Source of the DNA: Megalopta genalis
Taxonomy: Eukaryota; Arthropoda; Insecta; Hymenoptera; Halictidae
DNA length: 64,000 nucleotides
Direction: 5' to 3'
Assembly (NCBI RefSeq): GCF_051020955.1
Contig: NW_027476199.1
Coordinates: forward strand, 186,001 to 250,000
The notes under the pieces were generated by a model that had not been told where the DNA came from, did not search any database, and worked only from the letters and a program-made list of their open reading frames with translations. Numbering within the stretch: position 1 is the stretch's first letter; each line of letters starts with the position of its first letter. Shown here in pieces: positions 49,236-61,260 of this stretch. The translations under genes were made by a program, and so were the position numbers.

Positions 49236-52180
49236 GAAGCTAAACTATTTGTTTCGCATGGATTCGAAGATAAGGCTTCTACTTCGCATTGATTTGAAGA
49301 TAAATCATGTGTTTCGCTTGGATTTGAAGCTAACATGTTTGTTTCGCATGCAGGTGAAGCTAAAGCATGCATAAAACAAGAATTTGAAGCTAAACTATTT
49401 GTTTCGCATGGATTTGAAGCTAAACAATGTGCTTCGAATGAATTTGAAGCTAAACTATTTGTTTCGCATGGATTTGAAGCTAAACAATGTGCTTCGAATG
49501 AATTTGAAGCTAAATCATGTGTTTCGCATGGATTTGAAGCTAACTCGATTGTTTCGCATGCAGTTGAAGCTAAATCATCTATATCACAAGTATTTGAAGC
49601 CACACCATATGTTTCTCATGGATTTGAAACTAAGCCTTCTACTTAGCATTGATTTGAAGCTAAATCATGTGTTTCGCATAGATTTGAAGCTAACTCGGTT
49701 GTTTCTCGTGCATTTGAAGTTATATCACTTATATCGCATGTATCTGACGCTAAGTCATAAGTGTCGCATGGATTTGAAGCTAAACCTTCTACATCGCATT
49801 GATTTGAAGCTAAACCTTCTACATCGCATTGATTTGAAGCTAAACCTTCTACATCTCATTGATTTGCCGCTAAATCATGTGTTTCGCATGGATTTGAAGC
49901 TAACTCGTTTGTTCCGCCTGCATTTGAAGCTATATCACTTATATCGCAAGTGTTTGAAACTAAATCATTTGTTTTGCTTGGATATGAAGCTAAACCTTCT
50001 ACATAGCATTGATTTGAAGCTTAATCATGTGTTTTGCATGGATGTGAAGCTATCTCGTGTGTTTCTCCTGCATTTGAAGCTATATCACTTATATCGCATG
50101 TATCTGATGCTAAATCATTTGTGTCGCATGGATTTGAAGCTAAGCCTTCCATGTCGCATTGATTTGAAGCTAAATCATGTGTATCGCATGGATTTTGAAG
50201 CTAACTCGTTTGACTCGTGTGCATTTGAAGCTATATCGGTTATATCCCAAGTGATTGAAGCTAAATCATTTGTTTCGCATGGATTTGAAGCTAAACCTTC
50301 TACATCGCATTGATTTGGAGCTAAATCATTTGTTTCGCATTGATTTGAAGCTAAACCTTCTACATCTCATTGATTTCAATCTAAATCATGTGTTTTGCAT
50401 GGATTTGAAGCTAACTCGATTGTTCCGCCTGCATTTGAAGCTATATCACTTATATCGCAAGTTTTTGAAGCTAAATCAATTGTTTTGCATGGATTTGAAT
50501 CTAAACCTTCTACATAGCATTGATTTGAAGCTTAATCATGTGTTTTGCAAGGATTTGAAGCTAACTTGTGTGTTTCTCCTGCATTTGAAGCCATATCACT
50601 TATATCGCATTTATCTGATGCTAAATCATTTGTGTCGCATGGATTTGAAGCTAAGCCTTCTACATAGCATTGATTTGAAGCTAAATCATGTGTTTCGCTT
50701 GAAGTTGAAGCTAACTCGTTTGTTTCGTCTGCATTTGAAGCTATATCACTTATATGGCATGTATCTAATGCTAAATCATTTGTGTTGCATTCATTGGAAG
50801 CTAAACCATCTACATCGCATTGATTTGTAGCTAAATCGTGTGTTTCGCTTGGATATGAAGCTAACTCGTTTGTTTCTCCAGCATTTGAAGCCATATCACT
50901 TATATTGCAAGTATCTGAACCTAAATCATTCGTTTCGCATGGATTTGAAGCTAATCCTTCTACGTCGCATTGATTTGGGGATAAATCATGTGTTTGGCAT
51001 GGATTTGAAGCTAAGCCTTCTACTTCGCACTGATTTGAAACTAAATCATGTCTTTGGCTTGCATTTGAAGCAATCTCGTTTGGTTCGCATGCAGTTGAAG
51101 CTAAACCATGTATGTCACAAGTATTTGAAGCCGAACCATTTGATTCGCATGGATTTGAAGCTAAGCCTTCTACTTCGGATTGATTTGAGGCTAAATCATG
51201 TGTTTCGCTTGGATTTGAAGCTAACGTGTTTGTTTCGCATGCAGTTGAAGCTAAATCATGCATAAAACAAGAATTTGAAGCTAAACTATTTGTTTCGCAT
51301 GGATTTGAAGCTAAACAATGTGCTTCGAATGAATTTGTAGCTAAATCATGTGTTTCGCATGGATTTGAAGCTAACTCGATTGTTTCGCCTGCATGATTTG
51401 ATGCTAAATCATGTATTTTGCATGGATTTGAAGGTATCTCGTTAGTTTCGCATGCAGCTGAAGCTAAATCATGTATATCACAAGCATTTGATGCTAAACC
51501 AATTGATTCGCATGTATTTGAATCTAAGCCTTCCACTTTGCATTGATTTGAAGCTAAATCATGTGTTTCGCCTGCATTTGAAGCTAAATCATGTATATCA
51601 CAAGTATTTGAAGCTGAACCATTTGTTTCGCACGGATTCGAAGATAAGCCTTCTACTACGCATTGATTTGAAGCTAAATCATGTGTTTTGCATGGATTTG
51701 ATTCTATCTTGTTTGTTTCGCCTGCATTTGAAGCTAAAACATGTATATCACAAGTATTTGAAGCTAAACCATTTGCTTCGCAAGGATTTGAAACTGAACC
51801 ATTTGTTTCGCATGAATATTAAGCTAAACCATCTTTTTCGGATGAATTTGAAGCTAAATCATGTATATCACAAGTATTTGAAGCTAAACCAGTTGCTTCG
51901 CATGGATTCGAAGATAACTCTTCTACTTTGCGTTGGTTTGAAGCTAAATCATGTGTTTCGCATGGATTTGAAGATAACTCGTTTGTTTCGCCTGCATTTG
52001 AAGCTATATCACTTATATTGGCAAGTATTTGAAACTAAATCATTCGTTTCGCATAGATTTGAAGCTAAGCCTTCAACTTCCCATTGATTTGAAGCTAAAT
52101 CATGTGTTTCCTTTGGGTGTGAAGCTAAATCTTTTGTCTCGCATGCAGCTGAAGCTAAATCATGTATATCTCAAGTATTT
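49236..52180 (+). repeat. 2,675-bp tandem block, copy 2, with 270 bp extra
   Basis: Aligned with copy 1 at offset 2,675 up to 51,500 and at 2,945 from 51,771 to 52,180. The additional 270 bp (nine monomers) are 51,501-51,770. Copy-specific changes include GAAGCTAAACC at about 50,809 versus GAAGATAAACC at about 48,134, and CACTTATATTGG versus CACTTCTATTGG near the end. Confidence 0.87.
51501..51770 (+). repeat. 270-bp (nine-monomer) segment present in only one copy
   Basis: Present in the second 2,675-bp block and absent from the first at 48,825/48,826, where both flanks are the same AAACC. Its monomers are type I-like (TATATCACAAG, TTTCGCCTGC). Nine monomers is not a multiple of the five-monomer HOR, so it breaks the A-E order. 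Confidence 0.8.
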
Positions 52181-53720
52181 GAAGCTGAACCATTTGTTTC
52201 GCATGCAGTTGAAGTTAATTCATGTATAAAACAAGAATTTGAAGCTAAACTACTTGTTTCGCAAGGATTTAAAGCTAAACAATGTGTTTCGAATGAATTT
52301 GAAGATAAATCATGTGTTTCGCATGGATTTGAAGCTAACTCGATTGTTTGTCATGCAGTTGAAGCTAAATCATCTATATCAAAAGTATTTGAAGCCAATC
52401 CATTTGCTTCTCATGGATTTGAAACTAAGCCTTCTACTTAGCATTGATTTGAAGCTAAATCATGTGTTTCGCATGGATTTGAAGCTAACTCGTTTGTTTC
52501 GCCTGCAGTTGTAGCTAAATCATTTATATCACAAGTATTTGTAGCTAAACCATTTGATTCGCATGTATTTGAAACTAAACCTTCTACTTCGCATTGATTT
52601 GCAGCTACATCATGTGGTTCGCGTGGATTTGATGCTAACTCGTTTGTTTCGCATGCAGTTGAAGCTAAATCATGTATATCACAAGTATTTGAAGATAAAC
52701 CATTTGTTTCGCATGAATTCGAAGATAAGCCTTCTACAACGCATTGATTTGAAGCTAAATCATGTGTTTCGTTTGGATTTGAAACTAACTCGAATGTTGC
52801 GGCTGCATATGAAGCTAACTCATGTATAACACAAGTATTTGAACCTAAAGCATTTGATTCGCATGGATTTGAAGCTAAGCCTTCGTCTTCGCATTGATTT
52901 GAAGCTTAATCATGTGTTTCGCATGGATTTGAAGCTAACTCGTTTGTTTCGCATGCAGTTGAAGCTAAATCATGTATATCACAAGTATTTGAAGCTAAAC
53001 CATTTGTTTCGCTGGGATTCGAAGATGAGACTTCTACTTCGCATGCATTTGAAGCTAAATCATGTGTTCCGTTTGGATTTGAAACTAACTCGACTGTTTC
53101 GGCTGCATATGCAACTAAATCATGTATAACACAAGTATTTGAAGCTAAAGCATTTGATTCACATGGATTTGAAGCTAAGCCTTCGACTTCGCATTGATTT
53201 GAAGCTAAATCATGTGTTTCGCATGGATTTGAAGCTAACTCGTTTGATTCGCCTGCATTTGAAGCTAAATCATTTATATCACAAGTATTTGAAGCTAAAC
53301 CATTTGTTTCGCATGGATTCGAGGATAAGCCTTCTACTTCGCATGCAATTGAAGCTAAATCATGTGTTTCGTTTGGACTTGAAACTAACACGACTGTTTC
53401 GGCTGCTAATGAAGCTAAATCATGTATAACACAAGTATTTGAAGCTAAACCATTTGATTCGTTTGGACTTGAAGCTAAGCCTTCTACTTCGCATGAATTT
53501 GAAGCTAAATCATGTGATTCGCGTGGATTTGAAACTAACTCGAATGTTGCGGCTGCATATGAAGCTAACTCATGTATAACACAACTATTTGAACCTAAAG
53601 CATTTGATTCGCATGGATTTGAAGCTAAGCCTTCGACTTCGCATTGATTTGAAGCTAAATCATGTGTTTCGCATGGATTTGAAGCTAAGCCTTCTATTTC
53701 GCATGGATTTAAAGCTAAAT
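52181..53720 (+). repeat. Type I patch inside the type II half
   Basis: HORs here return to type I, with CAGTTGAAG plus TATATCACAAG in C and AAGCCTTC in E. An internal near-repeat is offset by 300 (52,839 and 53,139) and 750 (52,839 and 53,589). It begins with sequence shared with 15.66-15.80 kb (GTTAATTCATGTATAAAACAAG, CTACTTGTTTCGCAAGG), which links it to the first half of the window. Confidence 0.78.
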
Positions 53721-55400
53721 GATGTGTATCGCATGGATTTTGAAGCTAACTCGTTTGATTCGTCTGCATTTTCAGCTATATCACTTATATCACAAGTGTT
53801 TGAAGCAAAATCATTTGTTTCGCAAGGATTTGAAGCTAAGCCTTCTACTTCGCATGGATTTATAGCTAAATGAGGTGTACCGCATGGATTTTGAAGCTAA
53901 CTCGTTTGATTCGACTGCATTTGATGCTACATCACTTAAATCGCAAGTATAAGAAACTAAATCATTTGTTTCGCATGAATTTGAATCTAAACACTGTGTT
54001 TCGCATGAACTTGAACCTAAATCTTGTCTTTCGCATGCATTTGAAGCTTAATCATGTGTTTTCTCGGATTTGAAGCTAACTCGTTTGTTTCCCCTGCATT
54101 TGAAGCTATATCAGTTATAACGCAAGTATCTGATGCTAAATCATTTGTTTCGCATGGATTTGAAGCTAAACCTTCTACATCGCATTGATCTGAAGCTAAA
54201 TCATGTGTTTCGTTTGGATTTGAAGCTATACCTTCTACATCGCTTTGATTTGAAGCTAAATCATGTGTTTTGCATGGAATTGATGCTAACTCGTTTGTTT
54301 CCCCTGCCTTTGAAGCTATTTCAGTTATATCGCAAGTATCTAATGCTAAATCATGTGTTCCGTTTGGATTTGAAGCTATACCTTCTACATCGCTTTGATT
54401 TGAAGCTAAATCATGTGTTTTGCATGGAATTGATGCTAACTCGTTTGTTTCCCCTGCATTTGAAGCTATTTTAGTTATATCGCAAGTATCTGATGCTAAA
54501 TCATTTGTTTCGCATGGATTTGAAGCTAAACCTTCTACATAGCATTGATTTGAAGCTTAATCATGTGTTTTGCATGGATTTGAAGCTAACTCGTTTTATT
54601 CGTCTGCATTTGCAGCTATATCACTTATATCACAAGTGTTTGAAGCTAAATCATATGTTTCGCATGGATTTGAAGCTAAACCTTCTACATCGCATTCATT
54701 TGAAGCTAAATCATGTATTTCGCTTGTATTTGAAGCTATACCTTCTACATCGCTTTGATTTGAACCTAAATCATGTGTCTTGCATGGATTTGATGCTAAC
54801 TCGTTTGTTTCCCCTGCATTTGAAGCTATATCAGTTATATCGCAAGTATCTGAAGCTAAATCATTTGTTTCGCATGAATTTGAATCTAAACCCTGTGTTT
54901 CGCATGAACTTGAACCTAAATCTTGTCTTTCGCACGCATTTGAAGCTTAATCATGTGTTTTGCTTGGATTTGAAGCTAACTCGTTTGTTTCCCCTGCATT
55001 TGAAGCTATATCTGTTATATCGCAAGTATCTGATGCTAAATCATTTGTTTCGCATGGATTTGAAGTTAAATCTTCTACATAGCATTGATTTGAAGCTTAA
55101 TCATGTGTTTTGCATGGATTTGAAGCTAACTCGTTTTATTCGTCTGCATTTGCAGCTATATCACTTATATCACAAGTGTTTGAAACTAAATCATTTGTTT
55201 CGCATGGATTTGAAGCTAAACCTTCTACATTGCATTCATTTGAAGCTAAATCATGTATATCGCTTGTATTTGAAGTTATACCTTCTACATCGCTTTGATT
55301 TGAACCTAAATCATGTGTCTTGCATGGATTTGAAGCTAACTCGGTTGTTTCGCCTCCATTTGAAGCAAAATCGTGAATATCACAAGTATTTGAAGTTAAA
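53721..55400 (+). repeat. Type II segment with 150-bp and 540-bp internal duplication
   Basis: About 54,211-54,330 recurs at 54,361-54,480 (offset 150). About 54,481-54,795 recurs at 55,021-55,335 (offset 540, 18 monomers). Phase slips are +1 near 53,740 and 53,893 (GGATTTTGAAGC) and -1 near 54,058 (TTTTCTCGG). The longest forward open frame (54,493-55,542) lies largely here and is a by-product of in-phase monomers. Confidence 0.78.
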
Positions 55401-56540
55401 TCACTTGTTTCGCATGGATTCGAAGATAAGCCTTCTATTTCGCATTGATTTCAAGATATATCATGTGTTTCGCATGGAATTGAAGCTAACTCGTTTGTTT
55501 CGCATGCAGTTTAAGCTAAATCTGGTATATCAAAAGTATTAGAAGTTAAATTATTTGTTTCGCATGGATTTGAAGCTAAACAATGTGTTTCGAATGAATT
55601 TGAAGCTGAATCATGTGTTTCGCATGGTGTTGAAGCTAACTCGATTGTTTTGCCTGCATTTGAAGCTAAATCATGTATAACACAAGTATTTGAAGCTATA
55701 CCATTTGTTTCGCATGGATTTGAGGCTATGCCAACAACTTCGCATTGATTTGAAGCTAAATTATGTGTTTCTAATGAATTTGAAGCTAACTCATTTGTTT
55801 CGCCTGCATTTGAAGCTTTTCACTCTTAACGCAAGTATTTGAAGCTAAATCATGTGTTTCGCATGGATTTGAAGCTAACTTGTTTGTTTCGCTAGCAGTT
55901 GAAGCTAGATCATGTGTATCAGAATTATTGGAATCTAAACCATTGGTTTTGCACGGATTTGAAGCAAAATTGTTTATTTCGCCTGCATTTGAAGCTAAAC
56001 CATTTATTTCGCATGGTTTCGAAGATAAGCCTTCTACTTCGCATTCATCTGAAGATAAATCATTAGATTCGCATGGATTTAAAGCTAACTCGTTTGTTTC
56101 GCATGCAGTGGAAGCTAAGTCATGTACAAAACAATCATTTGCAGCTAAACTATTCATTAAGCATGTGATTCGAATGAATTTAAAGCTAAATCATATGGTT
56201 CGAATGGATTTGAAGCTAACTCGTTTGTTGCGCATGCCTTTGAAATTAAATCATGTATATCACAAGTATCTGGAACTAAACCATCTGTTTCGCAAGAATA
56301 TGAAGCTATGAAGCTAAACCATGTAACTCGCATGAATTTGAAGCTAAATCATGAGTTTCGCATGGATTTGAAGGTAACTCGTTTGTTTCGCCTGTATTTG
56401 AAGCTATATCACTTATATTCGCAAGGATTTGAAACTACATCATTCGTTTCTCGTTGATTTGAAGCTAAGCCTTCAACTTCGCATTGATTTGAAGCTAAGC
56501 CTTCAACTTCGCATTGATTTGAAGCTAAATCATGTGTTTC
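55401..56540 (+). repeat. Divergent segment
   Basis: Thirty-base monomers with many private substitutions, including GAATCTAAACCATTGG and CGCTAGCAGTTGAAGC. It holds an 8-bp tandem duplication (56,300-56,315) and a monomer repeated twice (56,456-56,515). Its part at about 55,740-55,960 is the likely source of, or a sister to, the 1,110-bp blocks that follow, since it shares GAAGCTTTTCACT and the CTAGCAG variant. Confidence 0.72.
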
Positions 56541-57650
56541 GCTTGGATTTGAAGCTAACTCGTTTGATTCGCATGCAGTTGAAGCTATATCACTTATATC
56601 GCAAGTATTTGAAGCTAAAACATTTGATTCGCATGGATTTGAAGCTAAGCCTTCTACTTCGCATTGATTTGAAGCTAAATTATGTGTTTCTAATGAATTT
56701 GAAGCTAACTCATTTGTTTCGCCTGCATTTGAAGCTTTTCACTTATAACGCAAGTATTTGAAGCTAAATCATGTGTTTCGCATGGATTTGAAGCTAACTT
56801 GTTTGTTTCGCTAGCAGTTGAAGCTAGATCATTTGTATCAGAATTATTGGAATCTAAACCATTTGTTTTGCACGGATTTGAAGCTAACTTGTTTATTTCG
56901 CCTGCATTTGAAGCTGTATCAGTTATATTCGCAAGTATTTGAAGCCAAATCATTCGTTTCTCATGGATTTGAAGCTAAGCCATCTACTTCCCATTGATTT
57001 GTAGCTAAATCATGTCTTCCGCATGGATTTCAAGATAACTCGTTTCATCCGCATGCTGTTGAAGCTAAATCATGTATATCAAAAGTATTTGATTCTAAAG
57101 TATTTGTTTCGCATTGATTTGAAGCTAAGCCTTCTACTTCGCATTGACTTGAAGTTAAATCCTGTGATTCGCATGGATTTGCAGCTAACTCGATTGTTTC
57201 GAGTTCATTTGAAGCTATATCATTTATATCGCAATTATATGAATATAAATCATTTGTTTCTCATGTATTTGAAGCTATGCCTTCTGCGTCGCATTGATTT
57301 GAAGCTAAATCATACGTTCCGCGTGGATTTGAAGCCAACTCGTTTGTTTCGCATGCAGTTGAAGCTAAATCATGTATATCACAAATATTTGAAGCTAAAC
57401 CATTTCTCTTTCATGGATTTGAAGCTAAGCCTTCTATTTCGCATTGATTTGAAGCTAAATCATGTGTTACGTTTGGATTTGAAGCTCACACGTTTGTTTC
57501 GCCTGCATTTGAAGCTATATCAGTTATATCGCAAGTATATGACGCTAAATCATTTGTGTCGCATGGATTTGATGCTAAGCCTTCAACTTCTCATTGGTTT
57601 GAAGCTAAATCATGTATTTCGAATGGATTTGAAACTAAATCATGTGCTTC
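56541..57650 (+). repeat. 1,110-bp tandem block, copy 1 of 3
   Basis: The period is exactly 1,110 (37 monomers). One base lost in GAAGCTTTTCACTTATAACGC (about 56,732) is balanced by one gained in TATATTCGCAAG (about 56,925). Shared rare monomers include CGCTAGCAGTTGAAGCTAG and CTTCCGCATGGATTTCAAG. Confidence 0.87.
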
Positions 57651-58760
57651 GCTTGGATTTGAAGCTAACTCGTTTGATTCGCATGCAGTTGAAGCTATAT
57701 CACTTATATCGCAAGTATTTGAAGCTAAAACATTTGATTCGCATGGATTTGAAGCTAAGCCTTCTACTTCGCATTGATTTGAAGCTAAATTATGTGTTTC
57801 TAATGAATTTGAAGCTAACTCATTTGTTTCGCCTGCATTTGAAGCTTTTCACTTATAACGCAAGTATTTGAAGCTAAATCATGTGTTTCGCATGGATTTG
57901 AAGCTAACTTGTTTGTTTCGCTAGCAGTTGAAGCTAGATCATTTGTATCAGAATTATTGGAATCTAAACCTTTTGTTTTGCACGGATTTGAAGCTAACTT
58001 GTTTATTTCGCCTGCATTTGAAGCTGTATAAGTTATATTCGCAAGTATTTGAAGCCAAATCATTCGTTTCTCATGGATTTGAAGCTAAGCCTTCTACTTC
58101 CCATTGATTTGTAGCTAAATCATGTCTTCCGCATGGATTTCAAGATAACTCGTTTCATCCGCATGCTGTTGAAGCTAAATCATGTATATCAAGAGTATTT
58201 GATTCTAAAGTATTTGTTTCGCATTGATTTGAAGCTAAGCCTTCTACTTCGCATTGACTTGAAGTTAAATCCTGTGATTCGCATGGATTTGAAGCTAACT
58301 CGATTGTTTCGAGTTCATTTGAAGCTATATCATTTATATCGCAATTATATGAATATAAATCATTTGTTTCTCATGTATTTGAAGCTATGCCTTCTGCGTC
58401 GCATTGATTTGAAGCTAAATCATATGTTCCGCGTGGATTTGAAGCCAACTCGTTTGTTTCGCATGCAGTTGAAGCTAAATCATGTATATCACAAATATTT
58501 GAAGCTAAACCATTTCTCTTTCATGGATTTGAAGCTAAGCCTTCTATTTCGCATTGATTTGAAGCTAAATCATGTGTTACGCTTGGATTTGAAGCTCACA
58601 CGTTTGTTTCGCCTGCATTTGAAGCTATATCAGTTATATCGCAAGTATATGACGCTATATCATTTGTGTCGCATGGATTTGATGCTAAGCCTTCAACTTC
58701 TCATTGGTTTGAAGCTAAATCATGTATTTCGCATGGATTTGAAACTAAATCATGTGCTTC
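57651..58760 (+). repeat. 1,110-bp tandem block, copy 2 of 3
   Basis: Near-identical to 56,541-57,650 with scattered substitutions such as CAAGAG versus CAAAAG near 58,190 and GTATAAG versus GTATCAG near 58,026. Confidence 0.87.
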
Positions 58761-59700
58761 GCTTGGATTTGAAGCTAACTCGTTTGATTCGCGCTGTATC
58801 ACTTATATCGCAAGTATTTGAAGCTAAAACATTTGATTCGCATGGATTTGAAGCTAAGCCATCTACTTCGCATTGATTTGAAGCTAAATTATGTGTTTCT
58901 AATGAATTTGATGCTAACTCATTTGTTTCGCCTGCATTTGAAGCTTTTCACTTATAACGCAAGTATTTGAAGCTAAATCATGTGTTTCGCATGGATTTGA
59001 AGCTAACTTGTTTGTTTCGCTAGCAGTTGAAGCTAGATCATTTGTATCAGAATTATTGGAATCTAAACCATTTGTTTTGCACGGATTTGAAGCTAACTTG
59101 TTTATTTCGCCTGCATTTGAAGCTGTATCAGTTATATTCGCAAGTATTTGAAGCCAAATCATTCGTTTCTCATGGAGTTGAAGCTAAGCCTTCTACTTCC
59201 CATTGATTTGTAGCTAAATCATGTCTTCCTTATGGATTTCAAGATAACTCGTTTCATCCGCATGCTGTTGAAGCTAAATCATGTATATCAAATGTATTTG
59301 ATTCTAAAGTATTTGTTTCGCATTGATTTGAAGCTAAGCCTTCTACTTCGCATTGACTTGAAGTTAAATCCTGTGATTCGCATGGATTTGAAGCTAACTC
59401 GATTGTTTCGAGTTCATTTGAAGCTATATCATTTATATCGCAATTATATTAATATAAATCATTTGTTTCTCATGTATTTGAAGCTATGCCTTCTGCGTCG
59501 CATTGATTTGAAGCTAAATCATACGTTCCGCGTGGATTTGAAGCCAACTCGTTTGTTTCGCATGCAGTTGAAGCTAAATCATGTATATCACAAATATTTG
59601 AAGCTAAACCATTTCTCTTTCATGGATTTGAAGCTAAGCCTTCTATTTCGCATTGATTTGAAGCTAAATCATGTGTTACGCTTGGATTTGAAGCTCACAT
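58761..59700 (+). repeat. 1,110-bp tandem block, copy 3 (11-bp deletion, truncated)
   Basis: The offset to copy 2 becomes 1,099 because of an 11-bp deletion near 58,790 (GCGCTGTATCAC for GCATGCAGTTGAAGC...). It ends at about 59,700, where TTTCGTCTGCAATTGAAGC starts the next segment. Confidence 0.84.
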
Positions 59701-60200
59701 GTTTGTTTCGTCTGCAATTGAAGCTATATAACTTATATCGCAAGTATCTGAACCTAAATCATTTGTTTTGCATGGATTTGAAGCTAAACCTTCTACAAAG
59801 CATTGATTTGAAGCTTAATCATGTGCCTTGCATGGATTTGAAGCTAACTCGTGTGTTTCTCCTGCATTTGAAGCTATATCAGTTATATCCCAAGTATTTG
59901 AAGCTAAATCATTTGATCCGCATGGATTTGAAGCTAACTCGTTTGTTTCGTCTGCATTTAAAACTATAGCACTTATATCGCAAGTACCTGAAGCTGAATC
60001 ATTTGCGTCGCATGTGTTTGAAGCTAAAACTTCTACATCTCATTGATTTGCAGATAAATCATGTGTTTAGCATGGATTTGTAGCTAACTCGTTTGTTCCG
60101 CCTGCATTTGAAGCTATATCACTTATATCGCAAGTGTTTGAAGCTAAATCATTTGTTTTGCATGGATTTGAAGCTAATCCTTCTACATAGCATTGATTTG
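59701..60200 (+). repeat. 500-bp duplicated segment, copy 1
   Basis: It matches 61,261-61,760 at an offset of 1,560 (52 monomers), with about 1,060 bp of other type II monomers between. Shared rare sequences are CTGCAATTGAAGCTATATAAC, TTCTACAAAGCATTG and AAAACTTCTACATCTC. Confidence 0.82.
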
Positions 60201-61260
60201 AATCTAAATCATGTGTTTCGCTTGAAGTTGAAGCTAACTCGTTTGTTTCGTCTGCATTTGAAGCTATATCACCTATATGGCGTGTATCTGATGCTAAATC
60301 ATTTGTGTCGCATTCATTTGAAGCTAAACCATCTACATCGCATTGATTTGTAGCTAAATCGTGTGTTTCGCTTGGATATGAAGCTAACTCGTTTGTTTCT
60401 CCAGCATTTGAAGCCATATCACTTATATTGCAAGTATCTGAATCTAAATCATTCGTTTCGTATGGATTTGAAGCAAATCCTTCTACGTCGCATTGATTTG
60501 GAGATAAATCATGTGTTTGGCATGGATTTGAAGCTAAGCCTTCTACTTCGCACTGATTTGAAGCTAAATCATGTCTTTGGCTTGCATTTGAAGCAATCTC
60601 GTTTGGTTCGCATGCAGTTGAAGCAAAACCGTGTATGTCACAAGTATTTGAAGCTAAAGCATTTGATCGCATGGATTTGAATCTGAGCCTTCTACATCGC
60701 ATTGCTTTGAAGCTAAATCATGTCTTTGGCCTGGATTTAAAGCTATCTCGATTGGTTCGCATGCAGTTGAAGCTAAATCATGTATGTCACAAGTATTTGA
60801 AGCTAAATCATTTGTTCCGCATGGATTTGAATCTAAGCCTTCTACATCTCATTGATTTGAAGCTAAATCATGTGTTTCGCTTGAAGTTGAAGCTACCTCG
60901 TGTGTTTCTCCTGCATTTGAAGCTATATCATTTACATCGCATTTATCTGATGCTAAATCATTTGTGTCGCATGGATTTGAAGCTAAGCCTTCTACGTCGT
61001 ATCGATTTGAAGCTAAATCAAGTGTATCGCATGGATTTTGGAGCTAAATCTTCTACATCGCATTGATTTGAAGCTTAATCATGTGTTTTGCATGGATTTG
61101 AAGCTAACTCGTGTGTTTCTCCTGCATTTGAAGCTATATCACTTGTATCGCATTTATCTGATGCTAAATCATTTGTGTTGCATGGATTTGAAGCTAAGCC
61201 TTCTACATCGCTTTGATTTGAAGCTAAATCACGTGTTTCGATTGAAGCTGAAACTAACTC
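60201..61260 (+). repeat. Type II stretch between the 500-bp copies, no other feature seen
   Basis: The part 60,201-60,660 resembles 48,000-48,470 and 50,680-51,140. All share TATGGCATG or TATGGCGTG, AATCATTCGTTTCG, GGAGATAAATC or GGGGATAAATC, and CTTTGGCTTGCATTTG, so this is a partial relative of the 2,675-bp block. A one-base loss is at about 60,666 (TTTGATCGCATGG) and a one-base gain near 61,038 (GGATTTTGGAGC). I see no gene. Confidence 0.75.

Noticed and set aside
50532..51536. 334-codon reverse open frame as a cysteine-rich repeat protein
   Set aside because: The same frame is stopped repeatedly elsewhere by common variants (GCTTAATC, ATATTAAG, ACTTAGCA, TTTCTCATG), and the start codon is only the first available ATG in the repeat. 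It is kept as a finding about possible origin, not as a gene.
54493..55542. 349-codon forward open frame as a protein-coding gene
   Set aside because: It is made wholly of in-phase 30-bp monomers and has no recognisable domain. Equivalent frames elsewhere in the array are cut by TATAAAACAAG and TATAACACAAG variants and by indels.
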